Source of the DNA: Pseudoxanthomonas kaohsiungensis
GTDB lineage: Bacteria; Pseudomonadota; Gammaproteobacteria; Xanthomonadales; Xanthomonadaceae
Length of the DNA: 64,000 nucleotides
Reading direction: 5' to 3'
NCBI RefSeq assembly: GCF_010211765.1
Contig: NZ_PDWO01000002.1
Coordinates: forward strand, 1 to 64,000
Below are positions 42,816-53,445 of this stretch, piece by piece. Made by a program: the position numbers and the translations under genes. The notes beneath the pieces are model-generated. The model saw only the letters and a list, made by a program, of their open reading frames with translations. It was not told the DNA's origin and ran no database searches. How positions within the stretch are numbered: position 1 is the first letter of the stretch; each line of letters opens with the position of its first letter.

Positions 42816-44093
42816 TCAGCGCTCGATGATCGCCACCACGCCCATGCCGCCGGCGGTGCAGATCGACACCAGCGCGCGGCCGCCGCCGCGTTCCTTGAGC
42901 TGCCTGGCCGCGGTGGCGACCACGCGCGCGCCGGTGGCGGCGAACGGATGGCCGGTGGCCAGCGAAGAACCGACCGGGTTGATCTTCTCCGGGTCGATCC
43001 GGCCCAGCGGCGCGTCCAGTCCGAGCCGGTTGCGGCAGTAGTCCTCGCTCTCCCACGCACGCAGCGTGCACAGCACCTGCGCGGCGAACGCCTCGTGGAT
43101 CTCGTAGAGGTCGAAGTCCTGCAGCGTGAGGCCATGGCGGCGCAGCATCTCCGGCACCGCCACGGTCGGCGCCATCAGCAGGCCTTCGCCGTGGACGAAG
43201 TCCACCGCCGCGACCTGCGCGTCCTTCAGGTAGGCCAGCGGCTCGTGGCCGTGGCTGCGCGCCCACTCGTCGGAGGCCAGCAGCACCGCGGCGGCGCCGT
43301 CGGTGAGCGGGGTCGAGTTGGCGGCGGTCAGCGTGCCGCGGCCGGAGACCTTGTCGAACGCCGGCTTGAGCGTGGCCAGCTTCTCCAGCGAGGTGTCCGG
43401 GCGCAGGATGTTGTCGCGCTCCACGCCCCGGAACGGCGCGATCAGCTCGGCGAAGAACCCGCGCTCGTAGGCCGCGGCCAGCTTGCGGTGCGAGGACACC
43501 GCCCATTCGTCCTGCGAATCGCGCGAGATGTTCCACTGCTTGGCCATGTCCTCGCAGTGGTCGCCCATGCTCTTGCCGGTGCGCGGCTCGGCCACGCCGG
43601 GGAACTCGGGCTTGAGTTCGGCCAGCTTGAAGCCCTTGAACGCGGCGATCTTGTCCTTCGTCGTCTTCGCGCGGTTGGCGGCCAGCAGGCGCCCGCGCAG
43701 CTTCCTGCCGTAGACGATCGGCACGTCGGAGGTGGTGTCCGAACCGCCGCCGATGCCCGACTCGATCTGGCCGACGGCGATCTTGTTGGCGATGGTGATG
43801 ATCGAATCCAGGCTGGTGCCGCAGGCGCGCTGCAGGGTGATGCCCGGGGTCAGCGGCGACAGGCCCGACGACAGCGCCGCCTCGCGGCCCAGGTTCCAGT
43901 CCGAGGAGTGCTTGATCACCGCGCCCATCGCCACTTCGCCGAGCTGCTGGCCATGCAGGCCGAAGCGCTCGACCAGGGCGCCCAGGGTCCGCACCGACAT
44001 GCCGAGGTTGCCGACGTCCGAATAGGCGGTGTTCTGGCGGCAGAACGGAATGCGGACGCCGCCGAGGATGGCGACGGGTCGGACTGAAGGCAT
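42816..44093 (-). CDS. Acetyl-CoA C-acyltransferase (thiolase), FadI-like
   Basis: A 425-residue thiolase of the long type. The nucleophilic Cys is in QRACGTSLDSIITIAN, His in YEIHEAFAAQVLCTL, and the second Cys in ALVSICTAGGMGVVAIIE. The His of GSSLATGHPFAATGAR is also in place. The group acts in beta-oxidation. No partner fadJ-type gene is adjacent, so FadA/FadI assignment cannot be settled by context. The ATG at 44093 has CTCAAGGAG-type AT on its strand (…TTGAGGTAGTGCCCG), a usable ribosome site. Confidence 0.92.
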   Translation of the reverse strand: MPSVRPVAILGGVRIPFCRQNTAYSDVGNLGMSVRTLGALVERFGLHGQQLGEVAMGAVIKHSSDWNLGREAALSSGLSPLTPGITLQRACGTSLDSIITIANKIAVGQIESGIGGGSDTTSDVPIVYGRKLRGRLLAANRAKTTKDKIAAFKGFKLAELKPEFPGVAEPRTGKSMGDHCEDMAKQWNISRDSQDEWAVSSHRKLAAAYERGFFAELIAPFRGVERDNILRPDTSLEKLATLKPAFDKVSGRGTLTAANSTPLTDGAAAVLLASDEWARSHGHEPLAYLKDAQVAAVDFVHGEGLLMAPTVAVPEMLRRHGLTLQDFDLYEIHEAFAAQVLCTLRAWESEDYCRNRLGLDAPLGRIDPEKINPVGSSLATGHPFAATGARVVATAARQLKERGGGRALVSICTAGGMGVVAIIER

Positions 44094-44284
44094 CGGGCAC
44101 TACCTCAAGGAGATTCCATTCGTGGGCTCGGCCTGCATACGCGACCGAATGCATAATGCGGGAGTGTAGCCCCGACCCGGCAGGCGGCCAATGATGAAGA
44201 CCCACCCCGGCATGAATGGCGTCCCCGCCCGCGGCGCGGACGTGCGGCGCATCGCGGCAGCCGGCGCGAGGCAGGAGCATCCGC

Positions 44285-45160
44285 ATGGCTGAGCCGGCGA
44301 TCGTACGCGGCGTGTTCGCGCTCGAACTGGCCGGCGGCCTGGCGCCCGACCGGGCTGCGCTGTCGCCGGCGCAGGCCGGCGAGCTGGCCGCCGCCGTGGG
44401 CCGCGACCTGGCCGCGCTGGTGGACGGCGTCGCCGGCCTGGACCTGGTGCTGGCGGCGGCGCACTTCGACCCTGCCGAAGCGCTGCGCCCGGGCTGGCCC
44501 CTGCACCAGCGCCTGCAGGAACTGCATGCGCGCGCACCGGGCCGCGGCGACGGACCGCGGGTACTGGCGTTCGGCGCCGATGCCGCCGGCGCGGTGCCGC
44601 TGCCGTTCCAGGCCGATCCGGCGCTCGCCGGCGGCGGCCTGCGCGTGCTGCCGTTCCTGCTCGTCGGTGCGCCCGACGCGGCGCGCGCAGTCGGCGAGGC
44701 CCTGGAGGAGAAGCTGCTGCAGTTCGGCATGGCCACGCCGGGCACCGCGCTGCTGGCCCAGGACGGCTTCGCCGCGAAGATCGAGCACGCCCGCTATCTC
44801 ACCGCGCACGACCTGGCCGCGATGATGGCCATGCAGTACGACCACCAGGGGCTGGCGCCGCTGTGGAACCTGGTCGAGGCGGCGCTGCTGGCGCCCGATG
44901 CGGTCGAGTGGCTGGATGCCGGCGCCGAACCGCTGCTGCGGCTGGAGCACGGCGAGGTGCGGATGGCCCTGTTCGACCCCGCCGGCTGGTGCGTCCACTA
45001 CCGCCACGGCCAGGGCGACTGCGACCGCCTGCAGCGGGTCTACGACCATTTCATGGCGCGGCAGCGCCAGTTCGCCGCGGTGCTCGAAGCGCATGGCATC
45101 CCGGTGCTGTTCGTGCATTGCGACGGCCAGGACGACGCACGCGCGTTGCTGGCGGCGTGA
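44285..45160 (+). CDS. Conserved hypothetical protein
   Basis: A 291-residue soluble protein with no signal peptide or membrane helix. It is not recognised. Features: a glycine/alanine-rich first third, then LRVLPFLLVGAPDAARAVGEALEEKLLQFGMATPGTALLAQDGF and HARYLTAHDLAAMMAMQYDHQGLAPLWNLVEAALLAP, and near the end WCVHYRHGQGDCDRLQRVYDHFMARQRQF. The codon pattern is that of a real gene over its full length. The start at 44285 (MAEPAIVRG) follows GCAGGAGCATCCGC. Its nearest upstream neighbour is the divergent thiolase. Confidence 0.75.
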   Translation: MAEPAIVRGVFALELAGGLAPDRAALSPAQAGELAAAVGRDLAALVDGVAGLDLVLAAAHFDPAEALRPGWPLHQRLQELHARAPGRGDGPRVLAFGADAAGAVPLPFQADPALAGGGLRVLPFLLVGAPDAARAVGEALEEKLLQFGMATPGTALLAQDGFAAKIEHARYLTAHDLAAMMAMQYDHQGLAPLWNLVEAALLAPDAVEWLDAGAEPLLRLEHGEVRMALFDPAGWCVHYRHGQGDCDRLQRVYDHFMARQRQFAAVLEAHGIPVLFVHCDGQDDARALLAA

Positions 45161-45167
45161 TCCGCCA

Positions 45168-45192
45168 CGGCCCGCGTGCGCAGCGCGGGCCG
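45168..45192. terminator. Hairpin between convergent genes
   Basis: Nine-base perfect arms (CGGCCCGCG / CGCGGGCCG) with a seven-base loop lie between the hypothetical gene and sodC. There is no T run on either strand, so it may act with Rho or just shield both 3' ends. Confidence 0.5.
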
Positions 45193-45212
45193 CACCACCG
45201 CACCGGCCGCCG

Positions 45213-45767
45213 TCAGCGGGTGACCTTGATCACGCCGCAGGCCACGCGCGCGCCGGCATTGCCGGTGGGCTGGGTGCGATAGTCGTCCGGCGCGGCATGC
45301 ACGATCACGGCGCGCCCGGCGATGTCGTTGGCCGCCCCGCCGCCGAGGGTGACTCCGCGCAGGTGCATGTTGACCTTGGCCACGCCGCTGGCGTCGGACA
45401 CGAGGTTGTCCATGTCGCCGGCGTGGTGGGTCGCCGTCCCGGCACGCCCATGCTGGCTGGCGGCCGGATTGAAGTGGGCGCCGGCGCTGGTCGCATCCAC
45501 CGCGCTGCAGTCGCCCTTCTCGTGCACGTGGAAGCCGGACTGGGCATTGGCGGGCAGCCCGCCGACCTCGCCGCTGATGTGCACGCCATCGCCCATCGGC
45601 GCCAGGGTCAGCTTGCCGCTGACCCGGCTGCCCGACGCGGAGGCCAGGACCGCCACGGCCTGCTGCGCGGTGCTGGCGGCCGGCGGCGGCGGCGGGGGCG
45701 CTGCGGGGGGCGCGCTGCTGCAGGCGGCCAGGGCGAGCAGGCCAAGGGAGGCGATGGCGGTACGCAT
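45213..45767 (-). CDS. sodC: Copper/zinc superoxide dismutase, lipoprotein form
   Basis: A 184-residue periplasmic SodC. The signal peptide ends in the lipobox ALAAC (Cys16), followed by a proline-rich tether (PPAAPPPPPPAA). Copper and zinc ligands: SGFHVHEKGDCS, SAGAHFNPAASQHG, HHAGDMDNL, and VIVHAAPDDY. The disulfide pair is the Cys of GDCS and the Cys of RVACGVI. It destroys superoxide outside the inner membrane. A tether and lipobox place it on a membrane rather than free. It lies alone, next to REP elements. Confidence 0.95.
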   Translation of the reverse strand: MRTAIASLGLLALAACSSAPPAAPPPPPPAASTAQQAVAVLASASGSRVSGKLTLAPMGDGVHISGEVGGLPANAQSGFHVHEKGDCSAVDATSAGAHFNPAASQHGRAGTATHHAGDMDNLVSDASGVAKVNMHLRGVTLGGGAANDIAGRAVIVHAAPDDYRTQPTGNAGARVACGVIKVTR

Positions 45768-46108
45768 GGGCGGACTCCTTCGGGAAAGGCTCAGGATAAA
45801 CGCCGGGCCGGTACACGCCGGATGAATTCCATCGCAGCCGGTGCAGAAGCCGGACTTGCCCGCGACCTGGCGGATTCGGCACAGGCGACGCCTTCATGCT
45901 CCCGACGCCCGCGTCGCCCATGAGGATGGGCTCCTACAAGGCGCCAACACCATGGCCTGTTGTAGGAGCCGATTCATCGGCGACCCGACACCGTCGGCCC
46001 AGGCAACGCCCTCGTCAGCCCGACGCCCGTGTCGCCCATGGGGATGGGCTCCGACAATGGGCAGCCGCATCGCCATCGGGCATCGCGGTGGATGGCCCGG
46101 GCTTTTCC
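45768..46108. repeat. Gap with three GTAG-type REPs
   Basis: The 341 bases between sodC and ntrC hold no gene. REP copies are at 45913-45937 (-), 45962-45984 (+) and 46031-46055 (-, with GTCG instead of GTAG at its end, a mutated copy). Between 45768 and 45912 nothing else is seen. A 54-base stretch lies between the last copy and the ntrC stop. Confidence 0.8.
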
Positions 46109-47553
<1,445 letters not shown>

Positions 47554-47557
<4 letters not shown>

Positions 47558-48615
47558 GGGCTGGGCGCTCCTTCGGGTTCGTTCTGCGGCAGCAGCAGGG
47601 TGAAGACGGTGTGCCCGGGTCGCGAGCGGAAGGTCAGCGAACCGCGGTGTTCGCGCGCGACCTGGTGGGCCAGGGCCAGGCCCAGGCCGGTGCCCTCGGC
47701 GCGGCCGCTGACCAGCGGCAGGAACAGGTGCTCGGCCAGCTCGTCGGGCACGCCGCGTCCGTCGTCGACGATCTCCACCCGCAGCGCGCGCGCATGCACG
47801 TGGTCGCGGATATGCAGTCCGCTTTCGACGCGGGTGCGCAGGATGATCGTCGAGGCGCTGGCCTGCAGCGCGTTGCGGACCAGGTTCCACACCGCCTGGG
47901 TCAGGCGGTCGGCGTCGCCGGAGAATTCGGGGATGCTCGGGTCGTAGTCGCGCTGCATGCGCACCGCCCAGCCGCCTTCGGTCTCGGCCAGGCGCAGCAC
48001 GCGCTCCAGCACGGCATGGATGTTCAGCGGCGCGTGCGGGCGCTGCGGCGCCGGCGACATGAGCTGCTCGACCAGTTGGCTCAGGCGGTCGATCTCGGCG
48101 CCGATCAGCTCGATCAGCTCGCGCTCGCCGCTTTCCTCCGGACGCAGGTTCGCGCGCCGCGCCAGCAGCTGGGCGGCGCCCTTGAGCCCGGCCAGCGGAT
48201 TGCGCAGTTCGTGGGCCAGGCCCTTGAGCGCGGCCTGCAATGCGCCAGGCAGCGACTGCGCCGGATCGGCCGCGCCGAACGCGCCGGACGGGTGCGCCTC
48301 GAGCAGCCAGCCCTCGGCGGTGCGGGCCACCCAGCCGTCGGCGTAGCGCGCTTCCTCGCCCGGCATGCCCAGCGCGATCCGGTGCAGGCGCAACATCTCG
48401 CGCTCGTCCTGCTCCAGGAACCGGGCCAGGGCGTCGCCTTCCAGCTCCAGGGCCGCCAGCGGCTGCCCGACCAGACGCCGCGTTCCCACCCCGAGCCAGC
48501 GCGGGAACGCGGGGTTGACCCCGACGATCCGGCCTTGGCGGTCGGCCCAGGCCAGCGGGGTGGCGAGCTGGTCCAGGGTGGGGCCGGGCGGCGGCGCGGG
48601 CAGGCTCATGTCCAT
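47554..48615 (-). CDS. ntrB: NtrB (GlnL), nitrogen sensor histidine kinase
   Basis: A 353-residue cytoplasmic kinase. PAS-like input (about 13-110), H-box with His135 in GLAHELRNPLAGLKGAAQLL, N-box AVWNLVRNALQAS, and G-boxes DDGRGVPDE and GTGLGLALAHQV. There is no membrane segment, as in NtrB proper. It phosphorylates NtrC under nitrogen limitation. The start is the ATG at 48615 or the one two codons later. Its stop overlaps the ntrC start as ATGA. A GCACCA-like dyad overlaps the start region (48617-48631). Confidence 0.93.
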
Positions 48616-48616
48616 T

Positions 48617-48631
48617 GCACCAATTTAGTGC
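48617..48631. promoter_or_regulatory. NtrC-like dyad just before ntrB
   Basis: GCACCAATTTAGTGC, one mismatch from the GCACCA-N3-TGGTGC dyad, lies two bases upstream of the first ntrB codon. NtrC sites in enteric bacteria have this form (TGCACC…GGTGCA). At this position a bound protein would block transcription or translation start, suggesting that NtrC represses its own genes. Confidence 0.55.
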
Positions 48632-48669
48632 AAGGCGTGCCGGGAAGCGACGGCCCCCGGAGGTGGCGT

Positions 48670-49413
48670 TCAGCGCAGGCGCCGGGCCTGCAGGACCAGC
48701 GAATGGAGGATGCGGTGGTCCTGGGCGTCGAGTTCCCCGGCCTCGTCGCCACGGAAGTGGCGGCGGTAGGCGCGCACGGTCGCGGCCGGGTCGTCGAGCG
48801 GATAGCCGATGGCCTGCAGCGCGAGCCACGGGTCGAAGCCGGCGGGCGGCTCGCCGTCGGCAGGGTCGGGCCACAGTCCGTAGCCGGCGTGCGCCAGCTG
48901 CGCCCAGGGGAAGAGCGCGCCGGGATCGCGCTTGCGCGTGGGCGCCATGTCGGCATGGGCGATGACCGCGTGGCGCGGGATCCGCAGGCGCGTGCACAGG
49001 TCGTCGAGCAGGCGCAGCAGCGCGTCGACCTGCGCGGGCGGGAATGCTTCAGTCCCATCGTTGTCCAGCTCGATGCCGATGGACGCGGAGTTCAGGTCGT
49101 CGATCGTGCCCCAGCTGCCGCCACCGGCATGCCAGGCGCGGCGCGAGTCCTCGACCAGCTGGTACAGGGCGCCGTCGGCGCCGACCAGGTAATGCGCACT
49201 GACCGGACCGCCGCTGTTGCGCGTGCTCAGCGTGCGCAGGCTCCGCGCCACCGACTCCTGCTCGGTCGCGTGGATCACGATCACGATCGGGCGCCGCTCG
49301 TCGAAGTTGGGCGACGGTTCCCATTGCGCGAGCGGATTGGTCTGCCGCGGCGGCGCATGTCCGCAGGCGCCCAGCAGCAGGCACAGGATCGACAGTAGCC
49401 AGCGGTAGCTCAT
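48670..49413 (-). CDS. N-acetylmuramoyl-L-alanine amidase lipoprotein (AmiD/AmpD-like)
   Basis: A 247-residue amidase_2-type enzyme. Lipobox LLGAC at Cys17. The zinc ligands appear as VIHATEQESV, WHAGGGSWGTIDDLNSASIGIELDN and AHADMAPTRKRDPGALFPW, with KRDPG as the final motif. It should cleave the bond between muramic acid and the peptide in peptidoglycan, in the periplasm. The start at 49413 (MSYRWLL) gives a normal lipoprotein signal; the ATG at 49425 would add MQWA ahead. It sits between ntrB and amtB without evident functional link. Confidence 0.9.
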   Translation of the reverse strand: MSYRWLLSILCLLLGACGHAPPRQTNPLAQWEPSPNFDERRPIVIVIHATEQESVARSLRTLSTRNSGGPVSAHYLVGADGALYQLVEDSRRAWHAGGGSWGTIDDLNSASIGIELDNDGTEAFPPAQVDALLRLLDDLCTRLRIPRHAVIAHADMAPTRKRDPGALFPWAQLAHAGYGLWPDPADGEPPAGFDPWLALQAIGYPLDDPAATVRAYRRHFRGDEAGELDAQDHRILHSLVLQARRLR

Positions 49414-49636
49414 GGCCCATTGCACCGGCTGGCGCGGCCGATGGCAAGCCGGAGCCTTCGCAGCGCCGACTGCGGCTGCAAGAAAGAAGGGGGAACACGG
49501 TTCACCTCGGCGATGGCGGGTGCGCTACGCCCCCCGGCCGCGCGCTTCGCTGGGGATGCGGCCGGCCCACATGGCCGACCGCCCCGGGAATCCACCGGCC
49601 CGCGACGCAGCGTCGCGGGCCGGTTCGACGCACCTG

Positions 49637-51169
49637 TTATACCTCGTAGGCCGATTCGCCGTGCGAAGTGATGTCCAGGCCCTGGCGCTCGTCCTCTTCG
49701 GCCACGCGCAGGCCGAACACGAGCTTGGCGACGCTGTAGCCGATGATCGAGACCACGCCGATCCAGGCCACGGTCAGGCCCACGCCCAGCGCCTGGATCA
49801 CGACCTGGCCGCCGATCGAGTAGCCATCGGCCACCGCCTTGACGCCGCCGAGCGAATCGGCCGAGAACACGCCGGTCAGGATCGCACCGACGATGCCGCC
49901 GACCGCGTGCACGCCGAACACGTCCAGGCTGTCGTCGGCACCGAGCAGCTTCTTCAGGCCGGTGACGCCCCACACGCAGATCACGCCGGCGGCAAAGCCA
50001 ATGGCCACCGCGCCGAACGGACCGACGGTGCCGGCGGCCGGGGTGATGCCGACCAGGCCGGCGACCATGCCCGAGGCCACGCCCAGCGCCGAGGACTTGC
50101 CCTTGACCACCTTCTCGGTCAGCGCCCAGCCCAGCACCGCGGCGGCGGTGGCGACCAGGGTGTTGATGAAGGCCAGCGCCGCTCCGGCGTTGGCTTCCAG
50201 GTTGGAACCGGCGTTGAAGCCGAACCAGCCCACCCACAGCAGCGAGGCGCCGACGAAGGTCAGGGTCACGTTGTGCGGCTTGATCGCGACCTGGCCGTAG
50301 CCCAGGCGCTTGCCGACGAAGTACGCGCCGACCAGGCCGGCCACGCCGGCGTTGATGTGCACCACGGTGCCGCCGGCGAAGTCCAGCGCGCCCTTCTCGA
50401 ACAGATAGCCGCCCGACGCCCAGACCATGTGCGCGATCGGCAGGTAGCCCAGGGTGAACCAGATCACCACGAACAGCACCACCGCGGCGAACTTCACCCG
50501 CTCGGCGAACGCGCCGACGATCAGCGCGCCGGTGATGCCGGCGAAGGTCAGCTGGAAGGCGATGAACACGTACTCGGGCAGGCTCACCCCGGCGGTGAAG
50601 GTCGCCGCCAGCGTTTCCACGGTCACGCCCTTGAGGAACAGCTTGTCCAGGTTGCCGACCCAGGCGCCGTCGCCGGAGAAGGCCAGGCTGTAGCCGTAGA
50701 CGATCCACAGCACCGACAGCAGCGAGAACACGACGGCGATCTGCACCAGCACCGACAGCACGTTCTTGGAGCGGACCATGCCGCCGTAGAACAGGGCCAG
50801 GCCGGGCACCACCATCAGCAGCACCAGCAGGGTGGAGGTGAGCATCCAGGCCACGTCGCCCTTGTCGACGGTGGGCGCGGGCTCGGCGGCGGCGGTTTCG
50901 GCCACCTGGGCGATGGCGGCGTCCGCAGCAGCATCGGCGGAAGCGACAGCGGCAGCGACAGCGGGATCGACCTCGCCGGAAACCCCGGCCGCTTCATTGG
51001 CGGCGGCAGCTGCGGCATCGGCGGCCGAAGCTTCGGTGGCCGGCGGCGCGGCGGTTTCCTGCGCGATCGCGCTGCCGGCGAAGGTGGTGACCGCCAGCGC
51101 GCTGACCAGCATGGTCAGGCAGACGGCATAGAACCGGGCTTTCCACCCGGACAGCAAACGGATGTTCAT
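49637..51169 (-). CDS. amtB: AmtB ammonium transporter with Ala-rich N-terminal extension
   Basis: A 510-residue transporter. Signal peptide (to about 36, AGSAIAQE), an unusual Ala/Asp-rich spacer (about 37-95, few hydrophobic residues), then eleven helices. AmtB motifs: VPGLALFYGGMVRSKNVLSVL, HINAGVAGLVGAYFVG (His of the pore) and VHAVGGIVGAILTGVFS (second pore His). The C-terminus DERQGLDITSHGESAYEV is the GlnK-docking tail. It carries ammonia inward and is gated by GlnK, encoded just upstream (21-base gap). 49414-49636 after its stop has no clear terminator or gene. Confidence 0.94.
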   Translation of the reverse strand: MNIRLLSGWKARFYAVCLTMLVSALAVTTFAGSAIAQETAAPPATEASAADAAAAAANEAAGVSGEVDPAVAAAVASADAAADAAIAQVAETAAAEPAPTVDKGDVAWMLTSTLLVLLMVVPGLALFYGGMVRSKNVLSVLVQIAVVFSLLSVLWIVYGYSLAFSGDGAWVGNLDKLFLKGVTVETLAATFTAGVSLPEYVFIAFQLTFAGITGALIVGAFAERVKFAAVVLFVVIWFTLGYLPIAHMVWASGGYLFEKGALDFAGGTVVHINAGVAGLVGAYFVGKRLGYGQVAIKPHNVTLTFVGASLLWVGWFGFNAGSNLEANAGAALAFINTLVATAAAVLGWALTEKVVKGKSSALGVASGMVAGLVGITPAAGTVGPFGAVAIGFAAGVICVWGVTGLKKLLGADDSLDVFGVHAVGGIVGAILTGVFSADSLGGVKAVADGYSIGGQVVIQALGVGLTVAWIGVVSIIGYSVAKLVFGLRVAEEDERQGLDITSHGESAYEV

Positions 51170-51190
51170 GGGCTGTGCTCCGAGTGGTGG

Positions 51191-51814
<624 letters not shown>

Positions 51815-53224
51815 TCAGTTGCCGTAGTACAGCTGGTATTCCAGCGGATGGGTGGCGGCGCGGAACTTGGTGACTTCCTGCATCTTCAGCGCGATGTAGC
51901 CGTCGATGAAATCGTCGGTCATCACGCCGCCGGCCTTGAGGAACTCGCGGTCCGCGTCCAGCGCCTCGAGCGCCTGGTCCAGGCTCGAACACACCTGCGG
52001 GATCAGCTTCTCCTCTTCCGGCGGCAGGTCGTACAGGTCCTTGTCGCTCGGCGCGCCCGGGTCGATCTGGTTACGGATGCCGTCCAGGCCGGCCATCATC
52101 AGCGCGGTGAAGGTCAGGTAGCCGGACTGCAGCGGATCGGGGAAGCGGATCTCGATGCGGCGCGCCTTCGGGTTGGACACCCACGGGATGCGGCACGAGG
52201 CCGAACGGTTGCGCGCCGAGTAGGCCAGCATCACCGGCGCCTCGAAGCCGGGCACCAGGCGCTTGTAGCTGTTGGTGCCGGAGTTGGCGAACGCGTTGAT
52301 CGCGCGGGCGTGCTTGAAGATGCCGCCGATGTACCACAGCGCCAGCTGCGACAGGCCGCCGTAGCCGTCGCCGGAGAACAGGTTCTTGCCGTCCTTGCCC
52401 AGCGACTGGTGCACGTGCATGCCGCTGCCGTTGTCGCCGACGATCGGCTTGGGCATGAAGGTCACGGTCTTGCCGTTGCGGTGGGCGACGTTCTTGATGA
52501 TGTACTTCATCGTCAGCAGCTCGTCGGCCTTCTTGACGAGCGTGTTGAACTTGGTGCCGATCTCGCACTGGCCGGCGGTGGCCACCTCGTGGTGGTGGAC
52601 TTCGACCTCGATGCCCGACTCCTCCAGGGTCTTGCACATCTCCGAGCGGATGTCGTGCAGCGAATCGGTCGGCGCGACCGGGAAGTAGCCGCCCTTCACG
52701 CCCGGGCGGTAGCCGGTGTTGCCGCCTTCGTACTTGGTGCCGGTGTTCCAGGCCGCTTCCTCCGAATCGATCTTGAAGAAGGTGTGGCCCATGTCGTTGG
52801 CGAAGCGCACCGCGTCGAAGATGAAGAACTCCGGCTCCGGGCCGAAGAACGCCAGGTCGGCGATGCCGCTGGACTTGAGGAAGGCCTCGGCGCGCTTGGC
52901 GATGCCGCGCGGGCAGCGCGAGTAGCCCTGCATGGTCGCCGGGTCGAGGATGTCGCAGGTCAGGATCAGGGTCGGGTCGGCGGTGAACGGGTCCAGCACC
53001 GCGGTGTCGGCGTCGGGCAGCAGGACCATGTCCGACTCGTTGATGCCCTTCCAGCCGGCGATCGACGAGCCGTCGAACATCTTGCCGTCCTCGAACAGCG
53101 CCGGCTCGACGATGCTGGCCGGGAAGGTCACGTGCTGCTGCACGCCGCGCATGTCGACGAACCGCAGGTCGACGAACTCGACCTTGTTGTCCTTGATCAG
53201 CTTCTCAACGTTTTCCACGGACAT
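51815..53224 (-). CDS. glnA: Glutamine synthetase, type I
   Basis: A 469-residue GSI-beta enzyme that assimilates ammonium into glutamine. Motifs: [29 protein letters not shown] (metal ligands), [11 protein letters not shown] (ATP/metal), and the adenylylation Tyr398 in [10 protein letters not shown]. The family length is 468-470. The start is the ATG at 53224 ([10 protein letters not shown]) with GAGG ahead; an upstream ATG at 53371 would run through the regulatory region and is rejected. A sigma-54 promoter and two NtrC dyads lie upstream. Confidence 0.97.
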   Translation of the reverse strand: MSVENVEKLIKDNKVEFVDLRFVDMRGVQQHVTFPASIVEPALFEDGKMFDGSSIAGWKGINESDMVLLPDADTAVLDPFTADPTLILTCDILDPATMQGYSRCPRGIAKRAEAFLKSSGIADLAFFGPEPEFFIFDAVRFANDMGHTFFKIDSEEAAWNTGTKYEGGNTGYRPGVKGGYFPVAPTDSLHDIRSEMCKTLEESGIEVEVHHHEVATAGQCEIGTKFNTLVKKADELLTMKYIIKNVAHRNGKTVTFMPKPIVGDNGSGMHVHQSLGKDGKNLFSGDGYGGLSQLALWYIGGIFKHARAINAFANSGTNSYKRLVPGFEAPVMLAYSARNRSASCRIPWVSNPKARRIEIRFPDPLQSGYLTFTALMMAGLDGIRNQIDPGAPSDKDLYDLPPEEEKLIPQVCSSLDQALEALDADREFLKAGGVMTDDFIDGYIALKMQEVTKFRAATHPLEYQLYYGN

Positions 53225-53260
53225 CGCTTGCAACCTCGGATTGATGGGTACCGGAGACAT

Positions 53261-53276
53261 AGCAGGCTGCGTGCCA
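53261..53276 (-). promoter_or_regulatory. Sigma-54 promoter of glnA
   Basis: On the minus strand: TTGGCACGCAGCCTGCT, with GG and GC ten bases apart, matching the TGGCAC-N5-TTGCW consensus. Transcription would start near 53250, about 26 bases ahead of the start codon. Two NtrC-like dyads lie 60-110 bases further upstream, the usual enhancer distance. Confidence 0.85.
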
Positions 53277-53336
53277 ACCCCATGACGCTCACAAGTCATT
53301 GATTTGAATGAACGCGCGCACCAACTTCGACGACTC

Positions 53337-53351
53337 GCACCAAACTGGTGC
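53337..53351. promoter_or_regulatory. NtrC enhancer site 1 for glnA
   Basis: GCACCAAACTGGTGC is a perfect GCACCA-N3-TGGTGC dyad centred near 53344, about 94 bases upstream of the expected glnA start point. Confidence 0.8.
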
Positions 53352-53371
53352 CTCATTGTGGTGCAAGCCAT

Positions 53372-53386
53372 GAACCATGTTGGTGC
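53372..53386. promoter_or_regulatory. NtrC enhancer site 2 for glnA
   Basis: GAACCATGTTGGTGC, one mismatch from the same dyad, is centred near 53379, 35 bases from site 1 (just over three helical turns). An extra GGTGCAA half-site lies between them at about 53360-53366. The E. coli glnA enhancer has a similar pair. Confidence 0.7.
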
Positions 53387-53445
53387 AAACGGGCGGGTCG
53401 CCGGGCTGGCGTATGCTGTGCAGCCCTCGCCGCCGCGCCCCGCCC

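Noticed and set aside
44148-44160. GCATAAT box near the thiolase as a leaderless start for the 44285 gene
   Set aside because: It is over 120 bases upstream, and the gene has a normal GGAG ribosome site.
53225-53371. Longer glnA N-terminus starting at 53371
   Set aside because: It would translate through the NtrC dyads and the sigma-54 promoter, and GSI proteins start at MSVENV.
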